Below are positions 1 to 6,855 of a DNA stretch of 6,888 bases, piece after piece (positions within the stretch are counted from its first letter, which is position 1; every line of letters starts with the position of its first letter). Source of the DNA: an uncultured Acidimicrobiaceae bacterium. Lineage in GTDB: Bacteria; Actinomycetota; Acidimicrobiia; Acidimicrobiales; Ilumatobacteraceae. The position numbers and the translations under genes are program-made. A model generated the notes under the pieces. It saw only the letters and a list, made by a program, of their open reading frames with translations. It was not told the DNA's origin and made no database searches. The stretch lies in contig CAIVDG010000235.1 of NCBI GenBank assembly GCA_903904615.1, positions 1-6,888 on the forward strand, in the 5' to 3' direction.

Positions 1-728
1 CCAACAACTTCCCCCAGTTGGTACGACCACAAAGACAAGTCTCGTTGCGCAGTAATGGTGGGGTCTTTCTGGCGAAGACTTCCCGCACCGGCATTTCGTG
101 GATTAACAGGAACAGAGAGTGGGGCGCGATCCTTTGCTACTCGTTCAAGGTTTTCTGCTTCGCGATCGGCTTTTAATTTTTGAAACGCTGCAATTGACAT
201 GTAAATCTCGCCGCGAACTTCAAGTACGGCAGGCGCTTTAGCCGACAACTTTTTTGGCAACGAGGAAATGGTGGCAACGTTTGCCGTGACGTCTTCGCCG
301 ACTTTGCCATCACCACGAGTTGCCGCTTGTACTAGGACACCGTTTTCGTAACGGATGCTGATGGCAAGGCCATCAATCTTCAACTCGCAGACGTACTGAG
401 CGGCATCGTCACCAAGGCCTTTCACAATGCGGTCGCCCCATGCACGCAATTCGTCTTCGTCCATTGCGTTGTCGAGACTGGTCATGGGCACCGCGTGAAC
501 CACCGGGTCAAACGTGGTGATCGCAGCAGCGCCTACCGCTTCGGTGGGTGATTCTGCGTCGGCCAATTCCGGATGTGCCGCTTCAAGGTCTTGAAGTTCG
601 CGCACCAAAAGGTCGTACTCGGCATCGCTGATTTCGGGTGAGTCGGATCCGTAGTACAAGTTGTTGTGCTGGCGAATAAGAGCACGCAGTTCTTCCGCTC
701 TTTTCTTGGGTGAAGGTGTGCGGGCCAT
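1..728 (-). CDS. ligA: NAD+-dependent DNA ligase LigA, N-terminal part (cut by window edge)
   Basis: LigA seals nicks in duplex DNA during replication and repair, using NAD+ to adenylate itself. The frame is open from an ATG at 728 to the window edge, giving 242 residues; the full protein is usually about 670-700, so the OB-fold, zinc-finger, HhH and BRCT parts lie outside. Seen in the translation: the domain Ia NMN-binding region (about residues 21-41, with YYGSDSPEISDAEYD); the adenylation motif ELKIDG with the nucleophilic lysine at residue 117; TRGDG near 137-141; VRGE at 171-174; and NPRNAGAGSLRQ at 209-220. These match bacterial LigA closely, and nothing is missing in the visible part. 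The start fits the usual family N-terminus, but its Shine-Dalgarno is weak (GTAGG very close to the ATG). It follows the MetE-like gene on the same strand after 38 bp and is probably cotranscribed with it. Confidence 0.97.
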   Translation of the reverse strand, partial: MARTPSPKKRAEELRALIRQHNNLYYGSDSPEISDAEYDLLVRELQDLEAAHPELADAESPTEAVGAAAITTFDPVVHAVPMTSLDNAMDEDELRAWGDRIVKGLGDDAAQYVCELKIDGLAISIRYENGVLVQAATRGDGKVGEDVTANVATISSLPKKLSAKAPAVLEVRGEIYMSIAAFQKLKADREAENLERVAKDRAPLSVPVNPRNAGAGSLRQKDPTITAQRDLSLWSYQLGEVV

Positions 729-766
729 TGCCTACAAACTACTCAAGGGGTGAGACGAGACGCTCT

Positions 767-1810
767 TTACGAACCAAGGGTGAGCCGTGATGCGGTGGCC
801 TGTTCTGCCACCTTGATGGATACATCTCGGACATGCGCGAAAACTCGCTCTGCGACGCCATCGGAATGTGTTGCAAGCCCACATGCTGGCGTGACGAAGC
901 TTTGACGGCGCAACAACACGGGGTCGACCCCTGCGCGGACCAACGCACACATCACCTCAACAATTGATTTCCATGAACGTTCTGCACTCACAGAAATTGG
1001 TCCGTCGGTTCGCACTGCGCCCCATGCAATACGACCCCCGTGCTCCAATAAATCGGAAATGCGACTTGCTGCTACGAGCATTTCTGCCATTGCTACTTCA
1101 TCGTTCACCGAAGGCACGGGAACCGACAACACGCGTGCACCAGTTGCGAGAAGTGCTCCCCAGTCAATGTGCGAGCACGAGTGGACTCCACTGATGTGCC
1201 GTTGATCTACTGCAGCCAAAGCACCCGAAATGAGATCGATGATGGTTTCAACCCCGATGACATACCCATGTTCAAGAGCTTCTGCCATTGATGGTTCGTC
1301 CAACATGATGATTTGCGTGATGTCACCGCATGCATCGGACACTGCTTGTTCTAATGCGAGAACATGTGAACGCACCGCCTGTAACGCGAGTGGGAATGCA
1401 ACGGACGGTTCAAGCCCAACGCGCAGCAATTGCGCGCCAAGAGTGACGGGGCCAACAAACTGCCACTTCACTGCATCGACACCACGATTGCGTTGGTGAA
1501 ACGTTGCGAGGAATTGTTCAAACGATCCGTATGAATCTGACAACAGGTCTGTGGTGATGAACTGATCAACATCTAGTTGGGCAACGTCGACGCTGATGCC
1601 GCCGTACTGCCCCACCGAGACGCCTTCAATGCCAACAAGCGCTTGAGCAATCATTCCCTCTGCAGGGCTGCGGCGCGGCAATGAAGGAATGGTGGGGATG
1701 TCGGTTGAGCTCCACACAAAGTCGAGGGCTTCGGACACGCTGCGATGGGGCAAACTTCCCACGCCGAAGGTGGCTCCAGGGCGCATTGAACTAATGGCTT
1801 TATCTGGCAT
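767..1810 (-). CDS. MetE C-terminal-like protein (cobalamin-independent methionine synthase family, single domain)
   Basis: This 347-residue protein resembles the catalytic C-terminal half of MetE, the zinc enzyme that moves a methyl group from a folate to homocysteine; MetE itself is about 750 residues. Visible landmarks: GSLPHRS near 19-25; KWQFVGPVTL at 115-124; LDEPSM at 170-175 (the MetE DEP motif); HSC at 210-212, matching two zinc ligands; and TPACGLAT at 307-314 with Cys310 matching the distal zinc Cys. The position aligned to the third MetE ligand, Glu665 in E. coli, reads Pro231 (SVPVPS). The ATG at 1810 is chosen because a GGAGGAGGT sequence lies just upstream. The frame extends to 1858, but the extra residues come before this site. 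In Mycobacterium a similar protein (Rv3015c) lies beside ligA, as here. True methionine synthesis, another methyl transfer, or a non-catalytic role all remain possible. Family membership is firm, the reaction is not. Confidence 0.85.
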   Translation of the reverse strand: MPDKAISSMRPGATFGVGSLPHRSVSEALDFVWSSTDIPTIPSLPRRSPAEGMIAQALVGIEGVSVGQYGGISVDVAQLDVDQFITTDLLSDSYGSFEQFLATFHQRNRGVDAVKWQFVGPVTLGAQLLRVGLEPSVAFPLALQAVRSHVLALEQAVSDACGDITQIIMLDEPSMAEALEHGYVIGVETIIDLISGALAAVDQRHISGVHSCSHIDWGALLATGARVLSVPVPSVNDEVAMAEMLVAASRISDLLEHGGRIAWGAVRTDGPISVSAERSWKSIVEVMCALVRAGVDPVLLRRQSFVTPACGLATHSDGVAERVFAHVRDVSIKVAEQATASRLTLGS

Positions 1811-1813
1811 GGC

Positions 1814-1822
1814 ACCTCCTCC
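1814..1822 (-). promoter_or_regulatory. Strong Shine-Dalgarno that fixes the start of the MetE-like gene
   Basis: On the minus strand the bases before the ATG at 1810 read GGAGGAGGTGCC. The core GGAGG lies 7 nt from the start codon. It is the best ribosome binding site in the window and favours the ATG at 1810 over the upstream in-frame start at 1858. Confidence 0.85.
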
Positions 1823-1841
1823 CCAGTAACTGCTGTACTCA

Positions 1842-2768
1842 TTGGTAGCAGCACTCACCTCGCTGGTACGAACCGTGGATGTGCCCTTTCGTACCTATCT
1901 GGGGCAGGCTATGGAGATGGCACTTCGCACTGGGCTCACCGCTTCTCGGGCCGTTGTGGGCATCACCCTGGTCGCATGGGTTCTCATTGCCATCGATGCG
2001 CCGTGGACCAACCTGGCAAACGACGTCTCCACTCCCGTTGCTGCCGCATTCATCGCCTGGGGTTGGGCCCTGTGGACGCTCACGTCTGTTGCACTCTTGG
2101 TGCCTTCACCACTTTCGTTGACCACTCTTCGTTGCATCGCCCCCATCGCAGTTGTTGCTGGGTTTGCCGCTGTGGCGCCACTCGCACTCTTTGGTGCGCT
2201 TGTGGCTCTCATCGTTGGATACTCACCATTGTTTGCCGACACCATGGTGCAAGGTGGTGCCTACGGCGAAGAACAACGCTTTTCTCTCCGCACACCAGTT
2301 CCACAAATGGCTCCTACGGTCATTGCCTGGGCAGTTCTTGTGGGAAGCCTTCTTGGCGGCACTCTTCTCGCTGCCGCTCAGCAATACGTTGTTGGTGTTC
2401 CGCTTGCGGTTGTCGGAGCAGTTCTCGCATCACGCATTCCGCGCATGTTGCATCGCCATGCACGGCGCTGGCTTGTCATTGTTCCTGCCGGAATTGTTAT
2501 CCACGACCATTTAGTGCTTGCTGAAACAATCATGTCTCCACGATCCAAAATTTCGCACATCACAACAGTGAATGAACCCGGCGAAACCGCAGATTTCACC
2601 GGTGGTGTTGCTGGCCAACGACTGGCAGTTCAATTATGCGAAGCAGACAAAGTGGTGCTGTCAAAAATTACAGCGCGCATTTTGGGTACAACTGAAGCAC
2701 TTCACGTGAAGGCATTCAGCATTTCACCGCGTCGACTGAACGCCGCACGAAGCGCAATTACGCTGTAA
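1842..2768 (+). CDS. Multi-pass membrane protein of unknown function
   Basis: I do not recognise this 308-residue protein. It has about five hydrophobic spans, near residues 36-53, 65-88, 97-127 (long enough to be two), 157-178 and 182-198, so it is very likely an inner-membrane protein. A basic stretch (RMLHRHARRW, 201-210) follows the last span, then a roughly 100-residue soluble tail with beta-rich character. The stretch RWLVIVPAGIVIHDHL (209-224), followed by SPRSKISHI, faintly resembles the opening strands of bacterial PH-like domains on membrane proteins; this is a guess. The start is uncertain: the TTG at 1842 gives the longest frame, and GTG at 1875 or 1881 and ATG at 1911 are alternatives. 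None has a clear Shine-Dalgarno. It is transcribed against its neighbours, head to head with the MetE-like gene, and its last 11 bp overlap the end of mnmA. Composition resembles the neighbours, so recent transfer is not suggested. Confidence 0.8.
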   Translation: MVAALTSLVRTVDVPFRTYLGQAMEMALRTGLTASRAVVGITLVAWVLIAIDAPWTNLANDVSTPVAAAFIAWGWALWTLTSVALLVPSPLSLTTLRCIAPIAVVAGFAAVAPLALFGALVALIVGYSPLFADTMVQGGAYGEEQRFSLRTPVPQMAPTVIAWAVLVGSLLGGTLLAAAQQYVVGVPLAVVGAVLASRIPRMLHRHARRWLVIVPAGIVIHDHLVLAETIMSPRSKISHITTVNEPGETADFTGGVAGQRLAVQLCEADKVVLSKITARILGTTEALHVKAFSISPRRLNAARSAITL

Positions 2769-3813
2769 CGATTCCGCCACCCAGCACAAACATGTCGGTG
2801 CTGTCGTAGAACACAACTGTTTGCCCTGGCGCGATACGTCGAGTGGGTCGCGCCCAGACCAACGAATACCCATCGGCGGTTTTGGTGAGACGTGCAGAAG
2901 ATCTTTCGCCGTGCGCACTTCCTTGCACCAACACGTCTTGAGAAAGCACGAACTCTTCGTCTCCCTCGTGTGGCCACACCAGTTTTCCGACGGGTGTTTC
3001 ATTCACGAACAACTGCGCTTCATCGCCAACAGTGACACGACGCAGTGGAACATCGACGGCCACCACATAACGTTTATCGCCGCCACCGAGACCTAATCCG
3101 CGTCGCTGACCAAGCGTGACCAGTTCTACGGCCGGCACTTCACCCACTTTGGTTCCCGATGCATCCACGACGTCCGCGGAGTTAAACGTGAGACGAGGCT
3201 CGAGGAAACCGGCGCGACCAATGGTGGAACCAATGAAGCACACATCTTGACTGTCGGGCTTTGATGCTGTTCGCAGTCCTGCGCGTGTTGCCTCTTCGCG
3301 CACTTGGGACTTTTCCATGTTGCCCACGGGGAACAACACGTAGTTCAGGTCTGCACCCGCCAACATGTGCACCACATAACTCTGATCTTTTTGTGCGTCT
3401 TCGCCGCGAGCAAGCCGTGGTTGACCATTGAACATCTCAATACGCGCATGGTGACCGGTGGCAACTGCATCGAAACCGAGTGTTCGGCCACGCTCGATAA
3501 GCCGGTCGAACTTCAGGTGACGATTGCATTCAATGCACGGATTTGGCGTGGTTCCGTTGACGTGCGAGGCCACGTATGGCTCGACAACATGCTCGTTGAA
3601 GTCATCGGAGAAATTGAAGACAAGGTGATCGACACCAACTTGTTGTGCAACACGGCGAGCGTCGTCAACATCGGACACCGAACAGCAGCCTGTGTCGCTT
3701 TCCCCACCCCACAAACGCATAGTGACACCAACAACCTCGTGTCCTTGCTCGCGCAAGATGAGTGCTGCAGCAGATGAATCGACACCGCCAGACATTGCGA
3801 CAAGAATTTTCAC
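2758..3813 (-). CDS. mnmA: tRNA-specific 2-thiouridylase MnmA
   Basis: MnmA (TrmU) activates U34 of the tRNAs for Lys, Glu and Gln with ATP and inserts sulfur to give 2-thiouridine, which supports decoding accuracy. The 351-residue protein is close to the usual length. Seen: the PP-loop SGGVDSS at 8-14 for ATP binding; PNPCIECNRHLKF at 90-102, where Cys96 matches the E. coli nucleophile Cys102; ATGHHAR at 118-124; KDQSY at 142-146; SQDVCFI at 188-194, where Cys192 matches the persulfide-carrying Cys199; and GQRRGLGLGGG at 235-245 leading into the C-terminal barrel. All catalytic residues are present. Translation starts at GTG (3811-3813); the next Met lies inside the PP-loop region and is too late. 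The start overlaps the desulfurase stop in a GTGA tetranucleotide, suggesting coupled translation of sulfur donor and acceptor. The 3' end overlaps the opposing membrane protein gene by 11 bp. Confidence 0.97.
   Translation of the reverse strand: MKILVAMSGGVDSSAAALILREQGHEVVGVTMRLWGGESDTGCCSVSDVDDARRVAQQVGVDHLVFNFSDDFNEHVVEPYVASHVNGTTPNPCIECNRHLKFDRLIERGRTLGFDAVATGHHARIEMFNGQPRLARGEDAQKDQSYVVHMLAGADLNYVLFPVGNMEKSQVREEATRAGLRTASKPDSQDVCFIGSTIGRAGFLEPRLTFNSADVVDASGTKVGEVPAVELVTLGQRRGLGLGGGDKRYVVAVDVPLRRVTVGDEAQLFVNETPVGKLVWPHEGDEEFVLSQDVLVQGSAHGERSSARLTKTADGYSLVWARPTRRIAPGQTVVFYDSTDMFVLGGGIVTA
3810..3813 (-). other. GTGA start/stop overlap between desulfurase and mnmA
   Basis: On the minus strand the last desulfurase codons read AAG TCG TGA, and the GTG within TCGTGA opens mnmA. 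Such 4-bp overlaps usually allow a terminating ribosome to restart on the next gene. No separate Shine-Dalgarno is obvious for mnmA, which fits coupling. Confidence 0.8.
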
Positions 3814-4967
3814 GACTTCACCGCCGTGAGTCGTTGTGCAGCCGCCACGGTGGCAGCAATTGCGCTAGAGATGTCGTCATCTGTAGTGGTGTGCCCGAAG
3901 CTGAAACGAAGAGAACCATTGATTCGCGCTTTTGGAACGCCCATGGCGGCAAGAACATGCGACGGTTCCATTGCTCCGCTTGCACACGCAGATGCAGCCG
4001 AGACGCAGACGCCAGCGGAATCGAGTAAGTACAACAACGATTCGCTCTCGAGACCTTCTAAACACACGTGAGCAGTTCCGGCACTTCCCTCACCGTCTGG
4101 CAACGTAGCAACAGCACAGTCAATGTTGTGCGTGAGTTCGCTAAGAAGGCGATCTCGTAGCGAACGAATTCGTGTCACTTCGTGCTCTCGAGTTTCATCG
4201 GTAATGCGAAGAGCAGTAGCTGTTCCCACTATTCCCGCAACATTGTGTGTTCCGCTGCGACGATCTCGTTCTTGACCACCGCCAAGAATGAGTGGCTCTA
4301 GATGCACGCCTTCGCGCACCACCATGACACCCATTCCTTTTGGACCACCAAACTTGTGCGCCGACAATGTCAACACATCTACATGTGGCCACACGGTGCG
4401 CAGGTCTATCCAACACGCAGCTTGAACCGCATCGGTATGGAGAATCGCACCTTCTGCACGACCACGAACAGCGTGCGATACCAATTCCAAATTATTGATT
4501 GCGCCAGTCTCATTGTTGACAGCCATCACCGACACAACGGACACGTTGCTCGTGTTCGCCAACAGTTCGCGCAACACATCGGGGTCCACTGGACCCTGGG
4601 GAGTAACGGGGACAACAACGCCGTCTACATGTTCGACGCAATGCAGCACAGCATGATGTTCTGTTGCTGTACATACTGCGCGACCACCTGAACGCCGAAC
4701 AGCGCCCAACACTGCAGAGTTGGCACCTTCAGTTCCACCGCTGGTGAAGACAACTTCGCCGGGTCGACATCCAATGGCCGAAGCAACAACATCGCGTGCT
4801 TCGTCTATAGCACGACGTGCCTCACGCGCGAACTTGTGTGAGCCAGATGGATTTGCATACATGACGTCGCCAAATGGCTCCATTGCCTCACGTGCTTCGG
4901 CCCGAAGCGGAGACGTGGCGGCATGATCGAGATAGATGTATCTCTCTGTGCTCGACGACGTCACCAT
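3810..4967 (-). CDS. iscS: Cysteine desulfurase, IscS/NifS type
   Basis: This PLP enzyme takes sulfur from L-cysteine, leaving alanine and an enzyme-bound persulfide that is passed on to acceptors such as MnmA or Fe-S scaffold proteins. The 385-residue protein has YLDHAATSP at 12-20; FTSGGTEGAN at 74-83; ATEHHAVL at 101-108, with His104 in the PLP-stacking position; NNETG at 151-155; HTDAVQ at 177-182; the PLP lysine Lys205 in SAHKFGGPKG; RSGT at 237-240; and the active-site Cys328 in the loop SAASACASGAMEPSHVL. This Cys-loop type marks group I (IscS/NifS) and not SufS. The ATG at 4967 suits the family N-terminus, though its Shine-Dalgarno is weak. It heads a minus-strand pair with mnmA (4-bp overlap), so its main local job is probably tRNA thiolation. 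No IscU or IscA scaffold gene is visible here. The symbol follows family type; it could equally be named nifS. Confidence 0.95.
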   Translation of the reverse strand: MVTSSSTERYIYLDHAATSPLRAEAREAMEPFGDVMYANPSGSHKFAREARRAIDEARDVVASAIGCRPGEVVFTSGGTEGANSAVLGAVRRSGGRAVCTATEHHAVLHCVEHVDGVVVPVTPQGPVDPDVLRELLANTSNVSVVSVMAVNNETGAINNLELVSHAVRGRAEGAILHTDAVQAACWIDLRTVWPHVDVLTLSAHKFGGPKGMGVMVVREGVHLEPLILGGGQERDRRSGTHNVAGIVGTATALRITDETREHEVTRIRSLRDRLLSELTHNIDCAVATLPDGEGSAGTAHVCLEGLESESLLYLLDSAGVCVSAASACASGAMEPSHVLAAMGVPKARINGSLRFSFGHTTTDDDISSAIAATVAAAQRLTAVKS

Positions 4968-5007
4968 GGGCTTCAGGCTACCGATGCCACCAGTTCTGGG
5001 TGGGCGT

Positions 5008-5012
5008 GGTGG
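5008..5012 (+). promoter_or_regulatory. Probable ribosome binding site of the methyltransferase
   Basis: GGTGG lies 9 nt before the GTG at 5022. It is only a moderate match, but it helps choose this start over the ATG at 4923, which would sit inside the opposing desulfurase gene. Confidence 0.4.
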
Positions 5013-5021
5013 ACTAGTGAT

Positions 5022-5807
5022 GTGACACCTCAGCCGCCATCCGCTTCACATGCCACTGGCGAGCCATCACACGACCCGTCGTCATATGGTGATGCATTTG
5101 CCGATGTGTATGACCAGTGGTATTCCTCGCTGGAAGACGACGACTTTGTTCAGGTTCTCACACGGCATTTGCCACAAGAGCCCGCGCGCATCTTGGAACT
5201 CGGTGTGGGTACCGGCCGATTAGTGCACAAATTGCGCGCCGCTCGCCCACATCAGAGCGATGAGATTGTGGGCGTTGACGCATCGGAAAAAATGCTGGAC
5301 CTTGCACATGAACGTGGTCTCCACACCATGGCAGAACTTGTACGGGGCGACTTCTCTCACGCCCTTCCCGCCGGACCATTCGATGCCGTCTTCGTGGGAT
5401 ACAACACCTTGTTCAATTTGCCAACGGAGTCAGCCATTGCATCGTGCTTGTCACTAGTGGCAAGTGTTCTCGCTCCGACGGGTTTCTTTCTCACCGACTT
5501 GGTCATCCCCGACAGCACGGAAGAAATTGAGCACTCCAGTCTTCGCACTATGGCGAATGGTGACGTGATCAAAAGCGTGAGCCATCTGAATCCAACGGAG
5601 CGCACCATTTCTGGCTATTTCGCGTACCTGGAAAACGGAGTGGAAACTGCACAACGGAAGTGGCGAGTTCACTTTGTGATGCCACACCAGTTGGACGAAC
5701 TTGCCAACCGTGCGGGGCTCGTTTTGGCCGAGCGCACAGCCGATGGCAACGGCACAGAGTTCACAGCCGACTCGTCCCGCCACATCAGCAGATACATCCT
5801 GCGGTAA
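5022..5807 (+). CDS. Class I SAM-dependent methyltransferase, substrate unknown
   Basis: This 261-residue protein has the Rossmann-type SAM-binding fold. Numbered from the GTG at 5022: motif I ILELGVGTGRL at 57-67; VGVDASEKML near 83-92, whose Asp would bind the SAM ribose; RGDF at 108-111; and the strand DAVFVGYNTLFNL at 121-133. A post-core region follows, with MPHQLDELANRAGL at about 220-233. The substrate cannot be read from these motifs; a small molecule is more likely than rRNA only in the sense that no RNA-binding domain is seen. The frame is open back to an ATG at 4923, but that would overlap the opposing desulfurase by 45 bp, so the GTG at 5022 is preferred; it has a moderate GGTGG sequence 9 nt upstream. 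The first 20 or so residues are low in complexity and rich in Ser, Pro and His. It stands 54 bp from the desulfurase start, head to head, and 64 bp before galT. Confidence 0.85.
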   Translation: MTPQPPSASHATGEPSHDPSSYGDAFADVYDQWYSSLEDDDFVQVLTRHLPQEPARILELGVGTGRLVHKLRAARPHQSDEIVGVDASEKMLDLAHERGLHTMAELVRGDFSHALPAGPFDAVFVGYNTLFNLPTESAIASCLSLVASVLAPTGFFLTDLVIPDSTEEIEHSSLRTMANGDVIKSVSHLNPTERTISGYFAYLENGVETAQRKWRVHFVMPHQLDELANRAGLVLAERTADGNGTEFTADSSRHISRYILR

Positions 5808-5835
5808 ACAACACCTGAACTCGGTGAAACTCCAC

Positions 5836-5844
5836 AAAAAGGAG
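5836..5844 (+). promoter_or_regulatory. Shine-Dalgarno-like AAAAAGGAG upstream of galT
   Basis: This is a good ribosome binding sequence, but it lies 27 nt before the GTG at 5872, too far for it. The nearest in-frame codon after it is ATT at 5848-5850, only 3 nt on, which would add eight residues to GalT. Either a rare ATT start is used or the match is accidental. Confidence 0.35.
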
Positions 5845-5871
5845 ACGATTCCGACCTATCCTGAAAGCACC

Positions 5872-6852
5872 GTGAGTCAACTACGCCTCAATCTCCTCAC
5901 CGGCCGCTGGGTAACAGTGGTGCCCAACAGGGCTAAGCGCAGCACCGACTTTGCTCCGCGCGCACAACAGGTAGAAACCGACACCACCAGCGAATGTCCG
6001 TTCTGCCCCGGATCATCACGACCCGACACTCCACTGTTTGAACAAATGGGTGCCAACGGCGAATGGAAAATGCGCGTTGTTGCCAACCGCTACCCCGCTT
6101 TCGAAGGCGATGAATCTCTTGCTGTTCGAAATCTCGGCCCTGTTCACGTGATGGCAGAAGCAAGTGGCACTCACGAGGTGTTCGTGTTCTCACCAGAACA
6201 CACAGTCCGACTCGACATGTTCTCCGACGACAAGATTGCTGAGCTCATGTCGGCGCTGAAGAGTCGCTTTGCCGCGCACGCCAACACACCAAACATTCGC
6301 TACACACAAGCCATCGTCAACCATGGTCGCGAAGCCGGTGCTTCACTTGCGCACCCTCACGGTCAATTGTTGGGCCTGCCGTTCGTGCCAGGTGAAATCC
6401 TGGAAGAAGAGCGCGCATTTGAACGCTTCAAGGGTGGATGCATTGTGTGCACCACAGTGGAAGCCGAAGCAGACAGCGAACGATTCGTTCTCGACAATGA
6501 ACATGCTGTTGCCGTGTGCCCGTTCTGGAGCTCTAGCCCATTTGAACTTCTCATCATGCCGAAGGCACATCATCAGCACCTCACCGATGCGTCCGATGAA
6601 GCACTCACAGCAGTAGGAATTGCAATCCGTGACTCGCTTGCTCACCTTGTGAAGACACTGGGCGACATTGCGTTCAACCTGGTGTTCCATACAGCACCAT
6701 CACATCACGAAGGCATGTACCACTGGCATGTTCACTTGTGGCCCAAACTCACCACCGCTGCTGGGTTTGAACGCGGCACAGGCGTCATGATCAACATTGT
6801 CTCCCCCGAAACTGCCGCAGCAGAACTTCGTAGCGCAACGGTTCAGGCCTAA
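5872..6852 (+). CDS. galT: Galactose-1-phosphate uridylyltransferase (GalT family, HIT superfamily)
   Basis: GalT exchanges UMP between UDP-glucose and galactose 1-phosphate in the Leloir pathway, through a uridylylated histidine. Numbered from the GTG at 5872 (326 residues): LRLNLLTGRWV at 4-14, the typical family opening; CPFC at 42-45, matching the zinc Cys pair; ANRYPAF at 70-76; THEVFVFSPEH at 100-110 with a further metal-site His; the nucleophile motif HPHGQ at 161-165; a second Cys pair CIVC at 190-193; and YHWHVHLWPK at 283-292 near the C-terminus. The length fits the shorter bacterial and archaeal GalT form. A related nucleotidyltransferase, such as one acting on another hexose phosphate, cannot be excluded. 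The start is not certain: the frame is open back to 5701, the GTG at 5872 matches family alignments but lacks a good ribosome site, while an AAGGAG lies at 5839-5844. It is probably cotranscribed with the methyltransferase. Confidence 0.88.
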   Translation: MSQLRLNLLTGRWVTVVPNRAKRSTDFAPRAQQVETDTTSECPFCPGSSRPDTPLFEQMGANGEWKMRVVANRYPAFEGDESLAVRNLGPVHVMAEASGTHEVFVFSPEHTVRLDMFSDDKIAELMSALKSRFAAHANTPNIRYTQAIVNHGREAGASLAHPHGQLLGLPFVPGEILEEERAFERFKGGCIVCTTVEAEADSERFVLDNEHAVAVCPFWSSSPFELLIMPKAHHQHLTDASDEALTAVGIAIRDSLAHLVKTLGDIAFNLVFHTAPSHHEGMYHWHVHLWPKLTTAAGFERGTGVMINIVSPETAAAELRSATVQA

Positions 6853-6855
6853 GCC

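Noticed and set aside
1824..1832. Small palindrome CAGTAACTG in front of the MetE-like gene as an operator
   Set aside because: At nine bases it is short enough to occur by chance, and there is no second copy nearby.
1811..1858. Upstream start at 1858 for the MetE-like protein
   Set aside because: The extra 16 residues include the translated Shine-Dalgarno (Trp-Gly-Gly-Gly), and the strong site points to the ATG at 1810.
2782..2803. Inverted repeat CAGCAC/GTGCTG as a terminator of the membrane protein gene
   Set aside because: It has only a 6-bp stem with a 10-nt loop and no following T run, and it lies within the coding end of mnmA.
3304..3777. Long plus-strand open frame of 157 codons opposite mnmA
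   Set aside because: It is fully antisense to a well-supported gene, with no recognisable domain; it is a shadow of mnmA codon structure.
4923..5021. N-terminal extension of the methyltransferase from the ATG at 4923
   Set aside because: It would overlap the start of the opposing desulfurase gene, adds residues with no family character, and has no better ribosome site than the GTG at 5022.
5817..5826. Possible GTG start at 5824 for galT
   Set aside because: It is in frame, but no Shine-Dalgarno precedes it and the added residues do not resemble the family.
5701..5871. N-terminal extension of GalT from 5701
   Set aside because: It lies largely inside the methyltransferase gene in another frame. 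GalT family similarity begins only at about 5872.
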